64,000 bases of DNA from Muricoccus roseus (GTDB lineage: Bacteria > Pseudomonadota > Alphaproteobacteria > Acetobacterales > Acetobacteraceae), in the NCBI RefSeq assembly GCF_900141905.1, contig NZ_FQZF01000011.1, positions 101,668-165,667 on the forward strand. The letters are read 5' to 3'. The translations under genes and the position numbers were made by a program. Positions 1 to 8,707 of the stretch are shown here, piece by piece. The notes under the pieces are model-generated. The model did not search any database, was not told the origin of the DNA, and worked only from the letters and a program-made list of their open reading frames with translations. Positions within the stretch are counted from its first letter, which is position 1, and each line of letters starts with the position of its first letter.

Positions 1-640
1 CCGTGATCTGGGCGGAGAGGTCGGTCGCCTCCGGGGTCATCGTCTCTGTGCGGCCGATGCCGATGCCCTTGGCCTGGAGGGCGGCGGTGAACTTCTCCGT
101 CGCGCCGCGGCCGAAGTCGTTGTTGACGGAGAGGAAGTCGATCTTGCGGATCGCCGGGGAGAACTTCGCCAGCTGCTCGGCGAAGGCCACCGCCTCCATC
201 TCCGAGGTGGGAGCGATGCGGAAGACATAGGGGTTGCCGGAGGTGGTGATGCGCGCCGCCGAGGAGGTCTCGACCACCATCGGCACCTTGTACTCCAGCA
301 GCTTGGGCATGATGGAAAGCGTGAAGGTGGAGCTCCAGGCGCCGATCATCACCGGCACCCTGTCGCGCAGCACCAGCTTCTCCGCCGCCGCCACCGCCTC
401 GCGCGGGTTGGACTTGTTGTCCTCCAGCACGAGCTGGATCGGTGCGCCGAGCACGCCGCCGGCGCGGTTGAGCACGTCCACCGCGATCTTCGCGCCATTC
501 GCGACATAGTTGCCCGAAGCGGCGACGGAGCCTGTCAGCGGCTGGGTCATGCCGATCTTGATCGGATCGGCGGCGAAGCCCGTTCGGTGCAGCGCGGGCA
601 GGGCGAGGCCCGTCAGAAGGGCGGTGCGTCTGGTCAGCAT
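1..640 (-). CDS. Branched-chain amino acid-type ABC transporter substrate-binding protein (partial)
   Basis: The 5' 213 residues of a periplasmic binding protein of the LivK/type-1 family; the 3' end lies outside the window. The start ATG follows an AAGGAGCC ribosome site. A Tat/Sec-like signal peptide (MLTRRTALLTGLALPAL) leads into the family's first strand (IKIGMTQPLTGSVAASG), then NRAGGVLGAPIQLVLEDNKS and the SNNDFGRG segment typical of the second lobe. It should capture a small organic solute in the periplasm for an ABC importer; no permease or ATPase genes are visible here. The true ligand cannot be told, since this family includes many aromatic and amide binders. Confidence 0.88.
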   Translation of the reverse strand, partial: MLTRRTALLTGLALPALHRTGFAADPIKIGMTQPLTGSVAASGNYVANGAKIAVDVLNRAGGVLGAPIQLVLEDNKSNPREAVAAAEKLVLRDRVPVMIGAWSSTFTLSIMPKLLEYKVPMVVETSSAARITTSGNPYVFRIAPTSEMEAVAFAEQLAKFSPAIRKIDFLSVNNDFGRGATEKFTAALQAKGIGIGRTETMTPEATDLSAQIT

Positions 641-662
641 GGCGTTGGCTCCTTGGATGGGG

Positions 663-1640
663 TCAGGCGGCAGCGACGCGTGTCTGGCGGTATTTCTCGT
701 CCCGGTAGGCGCCGGAGAGCACGGGCGGGTACTTGGCCTGACCCGGCGGCGCGATGCATTCGATGGCGGCGTCGTAATTCGGATGATGGAAGAAGGCGAT
801 GGACAGGCGCCGACTGCGCGCCGCCGCGCTGTCCGGCGGGTTCACCACGCGATGCACGTTGGAAACCCAGCGGTCATTCGTCCAGCGCATCAGCAGATCG
901 CCGATATTCACCACGAAGCTGCGCGGGTCCGTCTCCACATCCAGCCAGCGGCCATCGCGCGTCTGGGCCTGCAACCCACCCGGCACGTTCTCGCCGTTCA
1001 GGATGGTCAGCAGCCCGTAATCCGTATGGGCGCCGGCGCGGAGCTGGCCCGGCGCGGGCGGCGTGAGCTGCTCGGGGTAGTGGTTCAGCCGCATCGCCGT
1101 GATGTGGCGGTCGATCTTGTCGTCGAAGAAACGCTCGGGGATGCCGAGGCCGAGGGCGGCGAGCCGCATCATCTCGACCGTCAGCTTCTCCATCTCGGCA
1201 TAGTAGGCGGCGGCGGCATCGGCGAAGCCCGGCGGTTGCTCCGGCCAGAGATTGGGTCGGAAATAGCGCAGCCCTTCCTCGCTGGTGTAGTACGGCTCGC
1301 CGGGCCAGGATTCCCGGCCGAAATGGTAGTATTCCTTCAGGTCCGGCGGCGTCTCGACCGCATTGCCATGCGACAGCGCCTCGACCCCGAGCGCGATGTA
1401 GCCACGCGGCGTGCCCTTCACCGGATGCACGGCGCGCAGCTTCTCCTGCAAGGGCAGGCCGAAGAACGCATTCCCCTTGTCACGCAGCCCATCCATCACC
1501 GCCGCCGGCACGCCATGGCCGGTGATGGTGAAGAAGCCGATCTCCCGGCAGATGCGGTCCATCTCCCGCCCCGTGCGCAGCCGCGCGGCGGCATCCCCGC
1601 CCAGGGCGGAGGACAGGTCGATCACCGGGATGTCGGACAT
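663..1640 (-). CDS. Isopenicillin N synthase-family 2-oxoglutarate/Fe(II) oxygenase
   Basis: A 325-residue cytoplasmic non-haem iron oxygenase. The N-terminal DIOX_N block starts IPVIDLSSALGG and holds the GFFTITGHGVP motif. The iron ligands H205 and D207 (AGAHTDYGLL) and H263 (SNVHRVVNP) and the 2OG-binding R278-x-S280 (RRLSIAFF) are all present, so it should be active. The start was placed at the MSDIPVIDL methionine, preceded by GGGGGAG, because an upstream in-frame ATG would run into the next gene. It ends 22 bp from the binding-protein gene and starts 11 bp from the SDR stop, so it looks co-transcribed with both. Substrate unknown. Confidence 0.9.
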   Translation of the reverse strand: MSDIPVIDLSSALGGDAAARLRTGREMDRICREIGFFTITGHGVPAAVMDGLRDKGNAFFGLPLQEKLRAVHPVKGTPRGYIALGVEALSHGNAVETPPDLKEYYHFGRESWPGEPYYTSEEGLRYFRPNLWPEQPPGFADAAAAYYAEMEKLTVEMMRLAALGLGIPERFFDDKIDRHITAMRLNHYPEQLTPPAPGQLRAGAHTDYGLLTILNGENVPGGLQAQTRDGRWLDVETDPRSFVVNIGDLLMRWTNDRWVSNVHRVVNPPDSAAARSRRLSIAFFHHPNYDAAIECIAPPGQAKYPPVLSGAYRDEKYRQTRVAAA

Positions 1641-1651
1641 GGGCTCCCCCC

Positions 1652-2416
1652 TCAATGGTAGTAGGCGCCGCCATCCACCACGAGCGTCTGCCCGGTGATG
1701 AAGGCGGAATCCGGACCCGCGAAGAAGCAGACCGCGCCGACGAGATCATCCGGCAGCATGTCCCGCCCCAGCACGCGATTGCGCAGCGAGGGCTCCTTCA
1801 CCCCTGCGATGAGCGTGGGGTTCCGCAGCACGTTCTCGCTCAGCGTGAAGCCGGGGGCGACGCTGTTCACCAGCACGGCGTGCCGCCCCATCTCGGTGGC
1901 CAGCGCGCGGGTGAGGGACACCACGGCGCCCTTGCTGGCCACGTAATGCGCCATGTACGGATTGCCCTTGAAGGCCACGCCGGAGCTGATGTTCACCACG
2001 CGCCCGCCGCCGCGCCGCTGCATGGCCGGCAGCACGCCGCGGCAGCACAGGAAGGTGCCGATGACATTCACGTCGAGCACCCGCCGCCATTCCGCGACGT
2101 CCAGCTCCTCGAAGGGCTTCGGCGTCAGGCTGGCATAGATGCCGGCGTTGTTGACGAGGATGTCGAGCCCACCGAAGCGGCGCTCGGCCGCCTCCACCAT
2201 GGTGGCGACCGCCGGCTCCGAGGTCACGTCACCCACCACGCCGTGCACGGCCAGCCCCTCTGCACGCAGGCGTTCCGCCGCCGCCTCCGCCCCCTCGAGG
2301 TCGCCGATCACCACCGAGGCGCCGCGCCGGACCAGGCCCTCCGCCAGGGCGAGGCCGATGCCGGCGGCCCCGCCCGTCACCAGCGCGACCCGGCCCTGCA
2401 GCGGCCCGGGGCTCAC
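1652..2416 (-). CDS. SDR-family NAD(P)-dependent oxidoreductase
   Basis: A 254-residue classical short-chain dehydrogenase. The cofactor motif TGGAAGIG lies near residues 15-22, NNAG near 90, and the catalytic YVASK after a conserved serine (NISSG). The D in VIGDLEGAE after strand 2 suggests NAD(H) preference. The start is GTG and overlaps the TGA of the upstream NMT1-type binding protein gene (GTGA), so the two are translationally coupled. Probably oxidises or reduces an alcohol/ketone in the same pathway as the adjacent oxygenase; substrate unknown. Confidence 0.9.
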   Translation of the reverse strand: MSPGPLQGRVALVTGGAAGIGLALAEGLVRRGASVVIGDLEGAEAAAERLRAEGLAVHGVVGDVTSEPAVATMVEAAERRFGGLDILVNNAGIYASLTPKPFEELDVAEWRRVLDVNVIGTFLCCRGVLPAMQRRGGGRVVNISSGVAFKGNPYMAHYVASKGAVVSLTRALATEMGRHAVLVNSVAPGFTLSENVLRNPTLIAGVKEPSLRNRVLGRDMLPDDLVGAVCFFAGPDSAFITGQTLVVDGGAYYH

Positions 2417-3438
2417 GGCATGCGGTCCGCCTGGGGCGGCAGGAAGTCGGTGGAGAAGAGCGTCTCCGCCGCCGGCGGATTTTCGATCCGGTTCACCTCG
2501 GCGTTGATGGCCACCAGGCGGCGCATCCGGTCCAGCTCCAGCGCGCCGAAGCCGGTGCGGCGCACATTCGGCGTCAGGATAGCGACGTCGCGGGTCATCG
2601 CGAAGCGCTCGCCCTCCAGCGCCGGATCGAACAGCGCCTCGCGCTTCCTCATCGCCGCCATGCCGGCCGCCGGGTCCGCCAGCGCGGCCTTCAGCCCCTG
2701 CAGCGTGGCCCGCACGAAGCCTCGCACGGCCTCAGGGTTCCGCTCCGCAAAGGCCGCGGAGGTGATGACGCCGTGGCCGTACAGATCCACGCCCGCCGCG
2801 GCATAGGGAAGCGAGACGATCTCCGAGGCCGGCACGCCCGCCGCCCGGAGCCCGAACACGGCGGATTGCTGCAGCCCGGTGATCGCCTCCACCTGCCCGG
2901 TCGCCAGCATGCTCTCGCGCAGGCTGGCGGTCATCGAGGTCCAGCGGATGCTCGCCGGATCGATCCCCGCCGCCCGGGCGAAAACCGGGAAGAGCACGCG
3001 GCTCGATTCCCCCTCCGGCGCGCCGAGGTTGCGCCCGGCAAGATCGGCGGCGGTGCGGATGCCCGTCCGCCTCAGCGTCACCACCGCGGCCGGGTTGCTG
3101 TCGAACACCATGGCCACGGCGATCACCCGCTGCTGCGGGTTCCGCGCGTTGAACTGCACCAGGGCGTTGATATCGGCGAAGCCGACGTCGTAGGCGCCGG
3201 TGGCGACCTTGGTGATGGTGTCGCCAGAGCCGTAGCCGCGGTCCTGCTGCACGCGCAGCCCGGCATCCCGGAAGAAGCCCCGTTCCTCGGCCAGCGCCCA
3301 GATCGCGTGATAGCCCTGCGGCGCCCAGTCCCAGGCGAAGCGCAGCGGCGTCTGCGCCTCCCCGCGGGAGGGTGCCATCACGGCGGCGGCGAGCAGCGGC
3401 GCCGCGGCCAGCCAACGGAGAAAACGAGAACGTTCCAT
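2413..3438 (-). CDS. NMT1/ThiY-like ABC transporter substrate-binding protein
   Basis: A 341-residue exported binding protein of the NMT1/SsuA/ThiY fold. The signal peptide (MERSRFLRWLAAAPLLAAA) ends near SRGEAQ, followed by LRFAWDWAPQGYHAIWALAEE, the family's N-terminal strand and helix. Relatives bind thiamine pyrimidines, nitrate/sulfonates or other small heterocycles. The start at MERSRF was chosen because it gives a proper signal peptide; the open frame extends 77 codons further upstream without one. It is the first gene of the minus-strand operon and diverges from the amidohydrolase operon. No membrane components lie nearby. Confidence 0.85.
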   Translation of the reverse strand: MERSRFLRWLAAAPLLAAAVMAPSRGEAQTPLRFAWDWAPQGYHAIWALAEERGFFRDAGLRVQQDRGYGSGDTITKVATGAYDVGFADINALVQFNARNPQQRVIAVAMVFDSNPAAVVTLRRTGIRTAADLAGRNLGAPEGESSRVLFPVFARAAGIDPASIRWTSMTASLRESMLATGQVEAITGLQQSAVFGLRAAGVPASEIVSLPYAAAGVDLYGHGVITSAAFAERNPEAVRGFVRATLQGLKAALADPAAGMAAMRKREALFDPALEGERFAMTRDVAILTPNVRRTGFGALELDRMRRLVAINAEVNRIENPPAAETLFSTDFLPPQADRMP

Positions 3439-3728
3439 GCGTCGGCGCCCCTTCGACGGTTGCGTCGGTCCGGGGCGGATGGGCCCCTGTGCGGGCTGTG
3501 ACAGCAAGCCCCATGCCAGGGCCGGGGGCGGGTTCCGCGCAGAGCCCCGCACAAAGTTTAGGCGCCCCATCGCGGGATCGCCAAAAAAACGTGCCTGCAC
3601 CCACCTATTTCCGCTGGCGCTGCACCCGCCATCCGCGCGATGCATCGGGGGAAGCCAATCAGCGCCCATGGCACGGGCCTTGCCACCATGGCGGGGCCCG
3701 GCGGGCGCCAGGTTCAGGGAAGGCCCTC
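3439..3728. promoter_or_regulatory. Divergent intergenic region between two catabolic operons
   Basis: About 290 bp separate the minus-strand binding-protein operon from the plus-strand amidohydrolase/molybdenum hydroxylase operon, so both promoters should be here. An A-rich tract (CCAAAAAAAC) near 3580-3590 is the least GC-rich part. I could not assign a confident -35/-10 pair or operator, and no regulator gene is adjacent. Confidence 0.4.
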
Positions 3729-5018
3729 ATGGATTTCACGCAAACGGGACCCTACGACACCGTGCTGCGCGGCGGCCGCGTCATCGATCCGGCCCAGGGT
3801 CTCGACACCATCGCCGACATCGCGGTGCGGGACGGCCGCATCGCCGCCATCGGCCCGAACCTGCCGGGCCCGGCGCGGGATACTATCGACGTGGCCGGCA
3901 AGCTCGTCCTGCCCGGGATGATCGACACCCACGCCCATGTCTATCGCTACGTCACCGGCCGCTTCGGACTGGAGGCGGATATGGTGGGCGTGCATTCCGG
4001 CGTAACGACGCTGGTGGACCAGGGCGGCCCGTCCGTCCTCACCTTCCCCGGCTTCCGCGAGTTCGTGGTGAAGAAGGCCGCGAGCCGCGTCCTCGCCTTC
4101 CTCTCCGCCTATATGGTCGGCGGGCTGGAGGGGCATTACTACCCCGAGCTCTACCGCCCCGACTGCATCGCGGTGGAGGACACGATCCGCTGCGGGCGGG
4201 AGAATGCGGACCTGGTGCGCGGCATCAAGGGCCATGCCGAGATCGGCGGCTTCACCCGCTGGGGTGACGAGGCGATGCGCCGCGCCGCCATCGTCGCGCG
4301 GGAGCTGGACCGGCCGCTCTACATCCATTTCGGCCAGCTCTGGCCCTTGCCGGAGGACACGCCCTCCTACGACCCCGACGCCATCCTGCCGGAGATGCTG
4401 GAAATCATGCGCCCGGGCGACATCCTGGCGCATCCCTTCACCCGCCACCCCGGCGGCTTCGTGGACCGCCATGGCAAGCTGCACCCGGTGGTCCGGGAAG
4501 CCCTGGCGCGCGGCCTGAAGACCGATGTGGGCCACGGCTCCCACTTTTCCTTCAAGATGGCGCGGCTGGTGCTGGAGGCCGGTGTGCTGCCCGACACGCT
4601 CGGCGCCGACATGCACGGTTACAACACCACCGTCCCCAAGCCGCGCGGCACGCCGGACGAGCATCCGGACAAGGAGGAGATGCATCTCTTCGCCGGCAAG
4701 CAGAACTTCTCCCTCGCCTCGGCGATGACCAGCATGCTCGCCCTGGGCATGGACCTCACGCATGTCGTGCGCATGGTCACGATCAACCCGGCCGAGATGC
4801 TGCGGATGGCCGACGAGATCGGCACCCTCCGCGTGGGGCGCGAGGCTGACATCTCCGTGCTGTCCGACGAACGCGGCCGCTTCCTGCTGCAGGACAATGA
4901 GGGAACGAAGGTGGTGACCGAGCGCCTCCTCCAGCCCGTTCTCTGCCTGCGCGCGGGGCGGCGCTACGATGCCGATTCCATCGTGCTGCCCAAGCCTGTC
5001 CTGGCCGAAGCCGCGTGA
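3729..5018 (+). CDS. Amidohydrolase/deacetylase-family metallohydrolase
   Basis: A 429-residue enzyme of the amidohydrolase superfamily (dihydroorotase/D-aminoacylase-like branch). The N-terminal beta-sandwich starts TVLRGGRVIDPAQGLD; the metal site HxH is in MIDTHAHVYRY. A lysine in VRGIKGHAEIGG is a candidate carboxylated bridging ligand, and later metal histidines are in LYIHFGQLW and LAHPFTRHPGG. A terminal metal aspartate is in LGADMHGYN. It should hydrolyse a cyclic or acyl amide bond. The start was set at the first methionine preceding conserved sequence; a longer open frame exists upstream but is not conserved. Its TGA overlaps the GTG of the next gene. Confidence 0.88.
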   Translation: MDFTQTGPYDTVLRGGRVIDPAQGLDTIADIAVRDGRIAAIGPNLPGPARDTIDVAGKLVLPGMIDTHAHVYRYVTGRFGLEADMVGVHSGVTTLVDQGGPSVLTFPGFREFVVKKAASRVLAFLSAYMVGGLEGHYYPELYRPDCIAVEDTIRCGRENADLVRGIKGHAEIGGFTRWGDEAMRRAAIVARELDRPLYIHFGQLWPLPEDTPSYDPDAILPEMLEIMRPGDILAHPFTRHPGGFVDRHGKLHPVVREALARGLKTDVGHGSHFSFKMARLVLEAGVLPDTLGADMHGYNTTVPKPRGTPDEHPDKEEMHLFAGKQNFSLASAMTSMLALGMDLTHVVRMVTINPAEMLRMADEIGTLRVGREADISVLSDERGRFLLQDNEGTKVVTERLLQPVLCLRAGRRYDADSIVLPKPVLAEAA

Positions 5019-7354
5019 GCCCTGAGGCGATCGGCGAAGGTGTCGGCGCGAGCCTCCGCCGCAAGGAGGATGCGCGCTTCCTCCTGGGGCGCGGCCGCTA
5101 TGTCGGCGATATCCGCGCGGCAGGCATGCTGGAGGTCGCCTTCCTCCGCAGCCCCGTCGCCCATGCGCGGCTGCTCGGGGTGCAGAAGGCGGAGGGTGCG
5201 GAGAGCCGGGTCTTCACCGCGGCCGATCTCGCCGGGGTGGGGACGATCCGCGCGCCCTCCGCCCTTCCGGGCTTCCGCGTCTCGGAGCAGCCGGTGCTCG
5301 CCACGGGCAAGCTACGGCATGTGGGCGAGCCCATCGCCGCATGCCTCGCCCCCAGCCGCGCCGCGGCGGAGGACCTCGCCGCCGCCTGCATCCTGGATTA
5401 CGAGGCTCTGCCGGTCGTCGCCGACATGCTCACCGCCCGCGCCCCCGGCGCGCCGCTGGTCCATGAGCACTGGCCCGACAACGCCTTCCTCGAAACCTTC
5501 CGCGACGAGGACCTGTCTGAGCTCGACTCCATCGCCGCGGCGAAGGTCACGCGCCGGCTCCGCACGGCCCGGCAATGCATGGTGCCCATGGAAGGTCGCG
5601 GCGTGCTGGCGGAATGGGACCCACGCCTCGAACAGCTGATCGTCACCACATCCACCCAGCAGCCCCATGTCATCCGCACCGGCCTGTCGGAGGTGCTGGG
5701 GCTGGACGAAGGGCAGATCCGCGTCGTCGCGCCCGATGTCGGCGGCGGCTTCGGCTACAAGGGCATCCTCTCGCCGGAGGAGGTGGTGTGCTGTCACCTC
5801 GCCATGCGCCTCGGCCGCCCCGTGCGCTGGATCGAGGACCGGCTGGAGCATCTCAGCGCGAATGCGAACTGCCGGGAACACCACTACACCGTCACCGCCT
5901 GGGCCGATGCCGGCGGCCGGCTCCTCGGGGTGGATGTGGATGCGACGGTCGATTCCGGCGCCTATTCCCTCTACCCCTTCAGCGCCTGCCTGGAATCGGC
6001 GCAGGTCGGCTCGATCTTCCCCGGCCCCTACACGCTGCCGCGCTTCCGCTGCCGCACCGTCTCGGCCTGCACGAACAAGCCGCCCATCCTCCCCTATCGC
6101 GGCGTGGCCCGCACGGGCGTGTGCTACGCGCTGGAAACCACGCTGGACGCGCTGGCGCGGCAGCTCGGCATCACGCCCGCCGCCATCCGCCTCGCCAATC
6201 TCGTCCCGCCCGAGGCGATGCCCTACCGCAACCTCGTCGGAAAAGTCTTCGACAGCGGCGACTATCCCCAAGCCCTGCGCCGAGCGCTGGCCGCCATCGA
6301 TCACGACCGCATCGCGGCGCGTCGGGCAGCCGGGGAATGCATCGGCTTCGGCCTCGCCGTCTTCTGCGAACAGGGCGCGCACGGCACCTCGGTCTATCAC
6401 GGCTGGGGCATCCCCTTCGTGCCGGGCTACGAGCAGGCGACCGCCCGCTTCACCCCGGATGGCGTGCTGGAAATCCGGACGGGGCTGCAAAGTCACGGCC
6501 AGGGCATGGAGACGACCTTCGCCCAGGTCGCGCATGAAGTCCTTGGCCTGCCCACCGCCCGCGTGCGCGTGGTGCATGGGGACACGGCCCTCACCCCCTA
6601 TTCCACCGGCACCTGGGGCAGCCGCGCGGCCGTGATGGGCGGCGGCGCCGTGGCCGAGGCCTGCCGCCTGCTGGGCGAGCGCGCGCTCGCGATCGGCGCC
6701 TCCCTCCTCCAGGCTGAACCTGGCGCCGTTGAACTGTCCGGCGGCGCCGTGCGGCGGCGTGACGGCGGCGCCGCCGTCACGCTGGAGGAGATCGCCCGCA
6801 CCTGGTACCGGCGCCCCCAGAACCTGCCGCGCGGCGTGGATACGGGCGGGCTGGAGGTCACCGGCGGCTACCGCCCGGACCCCGATACCGGCACCCACTC
6901 CTATGCCTGCCACGCCGTGACGCTGCGGATCGACACCGAGACGGGCGAGGTGGTGCTGGAGGACTACCTGATCGTCGAGGATGGCGGCGTGCTGCTGAAC
7001 CCGATGATCGTGGACGGGCAGGTTCTCGGCGGCCTCGCCCAGGGCATCGGCACCGCCCTCTATGAGGAAATGCCCTTCGACGAGGCCGGCCAGCCCCTGG
7101 CCGGCACCCTGGCCGACTACCTCATCCCCGGCACGGCCGAGCTGCCGGAGGTCCGCATCGACCATATGGAGACGCCGAGCCCCTGGACGCGCTTCGGCCA
7201 GAAGGGACTGGGCGAGAGCGGCGCCATCGGCCCCCCGGCCGCCATCGTGAACGCCATCAACGACGCGCTGGCCCCCTTCGGGGCGGAGGTGCTGGACCTG
7301 CCCGCCAGCCCCGCCCGCGTGCTCGCCGCGTTGGAGGCGGCGCGCGCCCGATGA
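5015..7354 (+). CDS. Xanthine dehydrogenase/aldehyde oxidase-family molybdopterin-binding large subunit
   Basis: A 779-residue molybdenum-cofactor subunit of a CoxL/XdhA-type hydroxylase. It begins with GASLRRKEDARFLLGRGRYVGDI, the hallmark of the N-terminal domain, and continues with DVGGGFGYKG and, near the end, FGQKGLGESGAIGPPA, which includes the catalytic glutamate (GLGESG). The active-site loop reads PYRGVARTGVCY and not the VAYRCSFR of form-I CO dehydrogenase, so CO is unlikely as substrate; hydroxylation of an N-heterocycle or aldehyde is more likely. The GTG start overlaps the stop of the amidohydrolase gene, and its own stop overlaps the ATG of the FAD subunit. Confidence 0.92.
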   Translation: MSPEAIGEGVGASLRRKEDARFLLGRGRYVGDIRAAGMLEVAFLRSPVAHARLLGVQKAEGAESRVFTAADLAGVGTIRAPSALPGFRVSEQPVLATGKLRHVGEPIAACLAPSRAAAEDLAAACILDYEALPVVADMLTARAPGAPLVHEHWPDNAFLETFRDEDLSELDSIAAAKVTRRLRTARQCMVPMEGRGVLAEWDPRLEQLIVTTSTQQPHVIRTGLSEVLGLDEGQIRVVAPDVGGGFGYKGILSPEEVVCCHLAMRLGRPVRWIEDRLEHLSANANCREHHYTVTAWADAGGRLLGVDVDATVDSGAYSLYPFSACLESAQVGSIFPGPYTLPRFRCRTVSACTNKPPILPYRGVARTGVCYALETTLDALARQLGITPAAIRLANLVPPEAMPYRNLVGKVFDSGDYPQALRRALAAIDHDRIAARRAAGECIGFGLAVFCEQGAHGTSVYHGWGIPFVPGYEQATARFTPDGVLEIRTGLQSHGQGMETTFAQVAHEVLGLPTARVRVVHGDTALTPYSTGTWGSRAAVMGGGAVAEACRLLGERALAIGASLLQAEPGAVELSGGAVRRRDGGAAVTLEEIARTWYRRPQNLPRGVDTGGLEVTGGYRPDPDTGTHSYACHAVTLRIDTETGEVVLEDYLIVEDGGVLLNPMIVDGQVLGGLAQGIGTALYEEMPFDEAGQPLAGTLADYLIPGTAELPEVRIDHMETPSPWTRFGQKGLGESGAIGPPAAIVNAINDALAPFGAEVLDLPASPARVLAALEAARAR

Positions 7355-8160
7355 AGCCCGCCCCCTTCGCCTATGCCCGCCCGGCGGACTGGCCCGCCGC
7401 CCTCGCCCTGCTCGGCTCCGGTGCCCGGCCGGTCGCCGGGGGGCAGTCCATCGGCCCCATGCTGAACCTGCGCATGGCCCAGCCCGGCTTGGTGGCCGAT
7501 CTGCGCCACCTGCCGGAATTCGGCGGCATCGCGGTGCAGGGCGGCACCTGCCGCATCGGCGCCGGCACCACCCATGCGGCCATCGAGGACGGCGCCGTCC
7601 CCGGGCGCCTGGGCGCCATCCTGGCCGGGGTGGCGCGGCGGATCGCCTACCGCCCCGTGCGCAACCGCGGCACGATCGGCGGCAGCCTGGCCCATGCGGA
7701 CCCCGCGGCCGACTGGGTGGCGGTGCTGCCCGCCTTCCCCGGCCATGCCGTCGCCCTCGGCCCGGCGGGTGAGCGCCGCATTCCCCTGGCCGGCTTCGTC
7801 ACCGGCATCTTCGAGACGGCGCTCCGCCCGGAGGAGGTGCTGCGCGCCATTGAGCTGCCGCTGCTGCCGCCGGAGACGCGCTGGGGGCACTGGAAGTTCT
7901 GCCGCAAGCCCGGCGAGTTCTCCAAGGCCACAGCCTGCCTCCTCGCCATCCCCGGCCAGGCGCCGCGCGCCGTCCTGGCCGCGCTGGACGGCCCGCCCCT
8001 GCCCATCCCCGACGCCACCGCCCTGCTCGCGGCGCCGGAGGCCGAGGCGGACCGCCTCCTCGCCACCCTTCCCGGCCTGGAGCCCTGGCGCGCCGCCCTC
8101 GCCCGCACGGCGCTTCGCCGCGCCGCCGGAATGGCCGCCGCCGGGATGCCCACCGCATGA
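7351..8160 (+). CDS. FAD-binding medium subunit of molybdenum hydroxylase
   Basis: A 269-residue CoxM/XdhB-type flavoprotein that carries electrons from the Fe-S subunit to an acceptor. The FAD-pyrophosphate motif ARPVAGGQSIGPMLNLR is near residues 25-41, and the second motif IAYRPVRNRGTIGGSLAHADP near 95-115 contains the family TIGGSLAHADPAAD. The C-terminal CO-dehydrogenase flavoprotein domain follows (WGHWKFCRKPGEFSKA). ATGA overlaps on both sides with the large- and small-subunit genes show tight operon coupling and equimolar synthesis. Confidence 0.92.
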   Translation: MKPAPFAYARPADWPAALALLGSGARPVAGGQSIGPMLNLRMAQPGLVADLRHLPEFGGIAVQGGTCRIGAGTTHAAIEDGAVPGRLGAILAGVARRIAYRPVRNRGTIGGSLAHADPAADWVAVLPAFPGHAVALGPAGERRIPLAGFVTGIFETALRPEEVLRAIELPLLPPETRWGHWKFCRKPGEFSKATACLLAIPGQAPRAVLAALDGPPLPIPDATALLAAPEAEADRLLATLPGLEPWRAALARTALRRAAGMAAAGMPTA

Positions 8161-8633
8161 CCCGCCTGCCCATCCGCCTCACCGTCAATGGCGAGCCCGC
8201 CGAGGTCCTGGCGGAGCCGCGCACCCATCTGGCCGACCTGCTGCGCGGCGAGCTGCTGCTTACCGGCACCCATATCGGCTGCGAGCATGGCGTCTGCGGC
8301 GCCTGCACCGTGGAGTTGGACGGCGCCCCGGCGCGGTCCTGCATCACCCATGCCGGCGCCTGCGACGGCGCCACAATCCGCACCATCGAAGGCTTCGGAG
8401 AGGATGCCGTCATGGCCGCCCTGCGGGAGGCCTTCAGCGCCGAGCACGCCCTGCAATGCGGCTACTGCACGCCCGGCATGCTCGTCGCCGCCCGCGACAT
8501 CGTGCTGCGCCTGCCCGGCGCCGATGAGGCGCGGGTGCGGGAGGAGCTTTCGGGCAATCTCTGCCGCTGCACGGGCTACCGGGGCATCGTCCGCGCCGTG
8601 ATGCGCGTGCTGGAGGAACGGCGGGGCCGATAA
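8157..8633 (+). CDS. 2Fe-2S small subunit of molybdenum hydroxylase
   Basis: A 158-residue CoxS/XdhC-type iron-sulfur subunit. The plant-ferredoxin cluster ligands are in CEHGVCGACTVEL plus a following cysteine (ARSCITHAG). The second, helical cluster is ligated by CGYCTPGM and CRCTGYRGI. It passes electrons from the molybdenum centre to the FAD subunit. It is the last gene of the operon that starts with the amidohydrolase; a GC-rich hairpin follows. Confidence 0.94.
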   Translation: MTRLPIRLTVNGEPAEVLAEPRTHLADLLRGELLLTGTHIGCEHGVCGACTVELDGAPARSCITHAGACDGATIRTIEGFGEDAVMAALREAFSAEHALQCGYCTPGMLVAARDIVLRLPGADEARVREELSGNLCRCTGYRGIVRAVMRVLEERRGR

Positions 8634-8666
8634 GCCCCCGCGCCCCGCCGCCTTGCAGCGCCCTCC

Positions 8667-8696
8667 GCCCGCCCCGATGATCCGGCCCGGGCGGGC
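8667..8696 (+). other. GC-rich hairpin between hydroxylase operon and crcB
   Basis: An 8-bp perfect inverted repeat GCCCGCCC / GGGCGGGC with a 14-nt loop lies in the 74-bp gap before crcB. There is no T-tract, so it may be a weak terminator or a leader hairpin. It does not match the fluoride riboswitch. Confidence 0.35.
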
Positions 8697-8707
8697 ATGA
8701 GAGGACC

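Noticed and set aside
510..1661. Long antisense open frames (here and across many genes, such as 5312-7165 and 35961-38834)
   Set aside because: They are by-products of high GC content, show no domains or ribosome sites, and lie opposite well-supported genes.
5015..8633. Aerobic CO dehydrogenase (coxLMS)
   Set aside because: The large subunit lacks the VAYRCSFR loop; the site reads PYRGVARTG, and gene order is L-M-S with an amidohydrolase.
8634..8707. Fluoride riboswitch in front of crcB
   Set aside because: The 74-bp leader contains only a simple GC hairpin and lacks the conserved pseudoknot sequences of the crcB motif.
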